Positions 60,185 through 64,000 of a stretch of 64,000 nucleotides of DNA are shown here, piece after piece. A program made the position numbers and the translations under genes. The notes under the pieces are model-generated. The model was given only the letters and a program-made list of their open reading frames with translations, was not told the origin of the DNA and ran no database searches. This DNA is from Haematococcus lacustris (lineage: Eukaryota > Chlorophyta > Chlorophyceae > Chlamydomonadales > Haematococcaceae): assembly GCA_030144725.1 (NCBI GenBank), contig JASKMD010000031.1, positions 1,138,227 to 1,202,226 of the forward strand, given 5' to 3'. Every line of letters starts with the position of its first letter. The stretch's first letter is position 1.

Positions 60185-62370
60185 GCAGTGGCGGCAGCAG
60201 CAGGAGCCAGCCGCAGCCGCTGCCGCCGCAGCAGCAGCAGAATCATCATTGGCAAGGTTTTCAGTGTGTCAACCCACCACAGGCAAAGCCAGTACGTGCA
60301 GGGCCTTGTGCAATCCTCTTGCTGGTTACCATGCACCAGCTGCCACAAGCGCTCTAGGTGGCTGTAGGGTTGTGCTTGCTGCCCACACCTCATGGCGGGG
60401 CCTGCCCCAAGGCGATCAGTATTCAGCCCCAGCTGGCCCAGGCTCTGGCTCAGACTGACTGTGTGGTCACTGGCAAAGCTGCACTTCACGGCCTCCCACC
60501 TGCAGAGAGGAGCAGGGTACACAGGCAGCAGCTTCACCCCAACTGTGTTTTACAGGGTGGGCAGCAGGGCACGAGCAGAAGCCACAGCCCTCAGCATGGC
60601 TATGACCAGACCCCACCCTTCAACAGCTGCCAAACAAGGATCACAGCCACCAGGCAGTACTGTGTGGCCCTGTGCCAGCTCTGTGCTGCTTGGTTCCAGG
60701 GTTGGCCTGCCCTCCAGCATGGCGGTCCTGGCCCACCCACTTGTCCATAACCTGCTGCAGGCTGGCGGGGTACTGGGAGGACCAGGCGTCAAACGCGGTG
60801 GCACCCACTGCTACTCGGTAGTATGCCCTGCACCATGTGGGTGGCAATGGGGCTGGCAGAGAGTCAGTGTCAACACACCAGCTGCTGCCATGGCAAGCAA
60901 GACAAGCAGGGGCAGTGCAATGAGGGCAGGGCATCAGCTTCAGCAGGCAGGAGAGCGGTTGGGCATTAGTCAAATATTTGGTCAGCAGTGGGTGTTGTGC
61001 ACGCACTTGAACTCAGCATCCACAAACACGCTGCCGCACAGCGCCCCCTCAGCGCAGGTGGCCTCTGACAGCACCGCCTGGCCGCCCAGCGCCTGGCAGT
61101 TGTGCACCGTGGCGTCAGCCGTACCGCCACCCACATCCAGCACCATAACTGACATGCCTGCAGCACATGATCAGCCAGGTTGGGGCGGTGGGGCATGCTG
61201 CAACACAGCCAGGTGCAGAGGACCACCTGCACACCTACACCGTCATCACATCATGCCCACCACCCAGGCATGGTGACCGCTACTCAGCGGTACAGCAGGC
61301 AGAGGGCCCATCTAGCTAGCTCCACATCAGTAGTGCCAGCACCCATGAAGCGTGCCTCCCACCTGCCACCAGGGGTGGAGCCTGCTTGTCCAGGGCATGC
61401 AGTGCTGCTGCCTCAGGCTCCAGGATGATGGTCAGGGCGTCGCTGTTGGCGGTGCGGATGAGTCCAGCCCTCAGGGCAGCGGTGCGCATCAGTGCCTTGC
61501 TGCCCTCACTCCACATGGCGGGCACAGTCAGGCACCTGCACCAGGCAGGCAGGGCAGGCACCAGGCAGGGGTGTGAGGGGGCAGGCTGTGAGTCAGGGCT
61601 AGGAGGGCCTCAGGGCAGGTGGGTTGCAGCAGCAGGGGGTAGAGTAGGGTGGGGTATTACTGGATGGCGCACTAGCTGTCAGTATGTGGGGAGTGTGTCA
61701 ACTGGACGCCGCCCAGCCTGGTCCAGTCCTCACCACTGGATGTTCTCCAGCCGTGCTGCAGCAGCGCCCACCTCCCCTGACAGCTGCTCCAGGGTGTACT
61801 TGCGCAGGAAGGTCAGGAAGTCAGCCATGACCTGGGCAGGAGGGTGGTGACCATTGTACCTGGGGCTGACCACTCGCATCACCCACAATAGCCAGGGGCA
61901 AAGCCAGCACCTGCTCGCCACCACTGCCCTCTGCTCACCGTCTCTGGCCTCAGGCCTGGGGGCAGGGCGGCTGCCTGGTCAGCGTCCTGCAGGGCCAGCT
62001 TGAAGTCCTTGACCAGGTGGTACCTGCTGATGTCGTGGCCTGCGTCGTGCAAGTCGCAAAGCTTGCGGATTGCGGAGTAGCCCCAAGCAATTGGCGACCT
62101 GCAGAGCACCAGGTGGGCTTATGAGCGCGCAGGCGGCGGGGCTTCTACTGAGTAGCAGCGATTGCCGGCAACTGCTCACCGGCCGTCGTAGAGGATCGCG
62201 GAGCGTGTTTTGGGATAAGGAGCGGGCTGCGCGGGCCAAGCCTCATGCAGCTTGACGGGCGTGTGGCCCCCCGTAGTGGTCCTGGTCGCGAAGGCAAACC
62301 CTGAGCCATGCGTGCCAATGTCAAGCGAGACGACAAGCGAGCGCGGCGCTAGCTGCACGCCCGAATGCAT
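58646..62370 (-). pseudogene. HSPA12-type Hsp70-like copy G with premature stop in exon 12
   Basis: Exons: 62370-62180, 62098-61939, 61831-61734, 61535-61363, 61157-61007, 60827-60741, 60499-60389, 60103-59893, 59604-59478, 59397-59335, 59220-59105, 59002-58905, 58838-58646. Exon 12 is 3 bp shorter than in other copies. Where F reads CCT TTG TAC AAA TCA, G reads CCT TTG TAA TCA, so the deletion creates a stop at 58960-58958 and the product would end at residue 510 of about 592. The reading frame after the stop is otherwise preserved through FAHS. ATP-binding motifs are intact. A one-triplet difference could also be a sequencing error, but the neighbouring bases differ too. It may be a recent pseudogene or a shortened ATPase-only form. 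Confidence 0.85.
60142..60240. repeat. (CAG)n tract in intron 7 of copy G
   Basis: A CAG run followed by CAGCGGCAGTGGCGGCAG-type sequence between exons 8 and 7. Shorter CAG tracts occupy the same intron in copies C and D. Confidence 0.75.
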
Positions 62371-63429
62371 GATGGGTTGCACCAACTCAGGGTTTGTGCG
62401 GAGTTCCTTGGTGACAGGCCCGTGAAAAATCTCGGACCCGGCATGGCACCTCATGTCACGGGAGCTGAAACAGGGTTGTGGAACATTGGCACCATGCAAA
62501 GGCGGCTTACGGTGCCAGTAAGTACCCGTACGTAACAACCCGCTACTGCCACAGTCCAAGTCCTGTCTTGCCTTTTGCTTGAACACTGGCAGTGCCAGTG
62601 GCACCCCAGGGAACCGGTCACGAATGAGAACACACAAAGCCCCTTTTAAAGTCCCGTGCAGCTTCATGTCACGCATTGTAGAGCTGAGGAATGTCGAAAC
62701 CACGCTAAATGGTTGACAGGCGTCAGTATCCACCTGTCCGCTCGTCTGCCTTTGTCTACTGACGATGAAATTGACAGCGGCCCAAACCCTTGAGCATACC
62801 ACCAAGGAAGCCAAGCAGCCATCAGGTGCGAGTGCCAGGCATCACGCCATGTGTCATCATGTGCCCTGAGTGTGAACCAGATCCCTCTCACATCCATCAC
62901 AATTTCCCTCCCGTTGGGTGGTGCATTAGACAGAGCATTCATACATATTACGAAGTATGCTGTGCGCGTGGCGTGATGACTACCAACACCCTCCTCATCC
63001 CACTATGAACACACATGCTGAACGTACACGAGCATGCTGAGCCTCTTTGCGCTTTCTGTCCCTACAGACTCGCTGGTTTAGGTTCACTGCCAGGTTCTGG
63101 CATATGGCATGGCAGGGTCTATCACCAAGCTGGCGCTGGCACTGCCCAAACCAGGCTGGGAACTGTTAGTCTGTTTGGAACCCTTCTCCTGCTGCTGGTG
63201 CTGCTGTCGCTGCTGCTGCTTCCCTGCTGCTGCAAACCCTTCATTCGTGTGCACTGCGCGTTGCCTGAGAAACAAGGTAGCCCAAGCAGGTAGTGAGAGC
63301 ACAGAGCTGGCACATGATGACCCCAACTGGACAGTGCAACAGAGATAGGGGCCTCCATTTGAGTCGGACCACTAGGGACCACTAGAGACCACTAGGGACA
63401 ACTCAGAACGGTGTCAAGGGGCTGTGTGG
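62371..63429. other. Upstream region of copy G (promoter type 1) and spacer
   Basis: 62465-62695 match the region upstream of copy C. A TTTAAAAG sequence (minus strand, 62643-62650) stands where copy C has TATAAAAG, so the presumed TATA box is altered. The frame of exon 1 stays open upstream to 62814, but the extra residues are not shared with A or B and I do not count them as coding. Further right a short GGACCACTA repeat occurs at about 63366-63400. No other gene is recognised. Confidence 0.5.
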
Positions 63430-64000
63430 AACTATGTTCCCATGGACATGGCACATGAGTGCCTACCGCCTACACCATTGCCTGACCCCTGTGACAGGGC
63501 TATAGTCTAGATTAGGCATGACCTGCATACGCTGAGTGTAAGCTGGTGACAGCTCAAGAGAGGGGCACACACTACTGTGCACCAGCAGACTGCTGCCGGT
63601 CTTGCAGCCGCTTGTAGCCCAGGTCAGGGTACTCCTTGCCCTGGGCTGGTAGAGCTGTCTGCCTTGGCCACCAGCACAGCTCCAGTGGGCGCCACCTGCT
63701 CTCCCCGATGCGCTGGTAATTCAGCGCTGCGTTGCAGTCCCTGTCCAGCCACCTGCCTGGCTGTGGTGCTGGTTTGGCTTTGGCAGCCTTGCCCCTTGCT
63801 CTTGCCTTTGCTGTTGGTCGGCTGGGTGAGCTCAGCTGCCTGCTCAGCTTTGGTGCGCTTGTTGCGCTTGGCTGGCTGGGATTGCTGGGCCCGGCTCTGA
63901 GGCTGCTGGCTTTGTGTCTACCTGGCTGCTGCGTGGGGTCTGTGGGGGTTTGCGGGGGGCCACTACCGGGCACCACATCAGGCCCCACACTGGCTGGTCA
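63430..64000 (-). mobile_element. TnpB/Fanzor-like element, 3' part, running off the window
   Basis: A minus-strand frame (63988-63572, open at the window edge) carries RWLDRDCNAALNYQRIGESR with the RuvC-III DRDxNAAxN signature, preceded by a Lys/Ala/Arg-rich linker and a Pro/Ser-rich stretch. It ends LGYKRLQDRQQSAGAQ. Comparison with 29115-29700 shows the same coding end and about 190 bp of similar 3' noncoding sequence, including TTGAGCTG(T/A)CACCAGCTTACA. The upstream nuclease portion lies outside the window or is missing, so activity cannot be judged. Confidence 0.65.

Noticed and set aside
62176..62814. 212-codon frame extending copy G upstream of MHSGVQ
   Set aside because: The extra N-terminal residues are not shared with copies A and B, and D-F lack the distal part. 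The start at 62370 matches all copies, so the rest is taken as 5' untranslated or promoter DNA.

Overview
This is a nuclear window from a eukaryote, most likely a chlamydomonadalean (volvocalean) green alga and possibly close to Haematococcus; the genus is a guess. The reasons are intron-dense genes with GT-AG introns, moderately high GC, many CAG/CTG tracts, a full-length cilium/flagellum gene (CFAP58), decayed TnpB/Fanzor-like and hAT elements, and interstitial telomere-like CCCTAA repeats. No bacterial-style operons, rRNA genes or CRISPR arrays were seen.

The dominant feature is a head-to-tail family of seven genes on the minus strand for atypical Hsp70 proteins of the HSPA12 type, here called A to G. 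A (1391-12470) and B (17345-22692) form one subfamily of 601 residues. C (38588-42687), D (43268-48271), E (48899-52779), F (53412-58011) and G (58646-62370) form a second, tighter array of about 593-596 residues. All seven use the same 13-exon structure, and I could follow every splice junction and phase. They differ in state. B, C, E and F are intact. A is open but has Arg for Gly in the phosphate-2 motif. D is cut in its last exon by a 1.4 kb hAT-like element with an 8-bp target duplication. G has a stop in exon 12 made by a 3-bp deletion.

Between B and C lies a 15 kb island of single-copy genes. It holds a CFAP58/FAP58 axonemal coiled-coil gene (minus, 14 exons, 869 residues), a divergently transcribed membrane protein of unknown function (plus, about 288 residues), and a minus-strand gene with a low-complexity N-terminus followed by repeated modules that resemble degenerate AP2/ERF domains.

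Mobile and repetitive DNA fills introns and spacers: a 1.8 kb hAT-like element at 14366-16157, the hAT-like element inside gene D, two 3' ends of a TnpB/Fanzor-like element (29115-29700 plus, 63430-64000 minus), a 1.0 kb insertion with a 25-bp duplication in an intron of F, a decayed transposase fragment and a 1.25 kb CTG-rich tract inside intron 11 of gene A, and several minisatellites. Exon coordinates come from reading splice sites and comparing copies by eye; no alignment software or transcript data were used.
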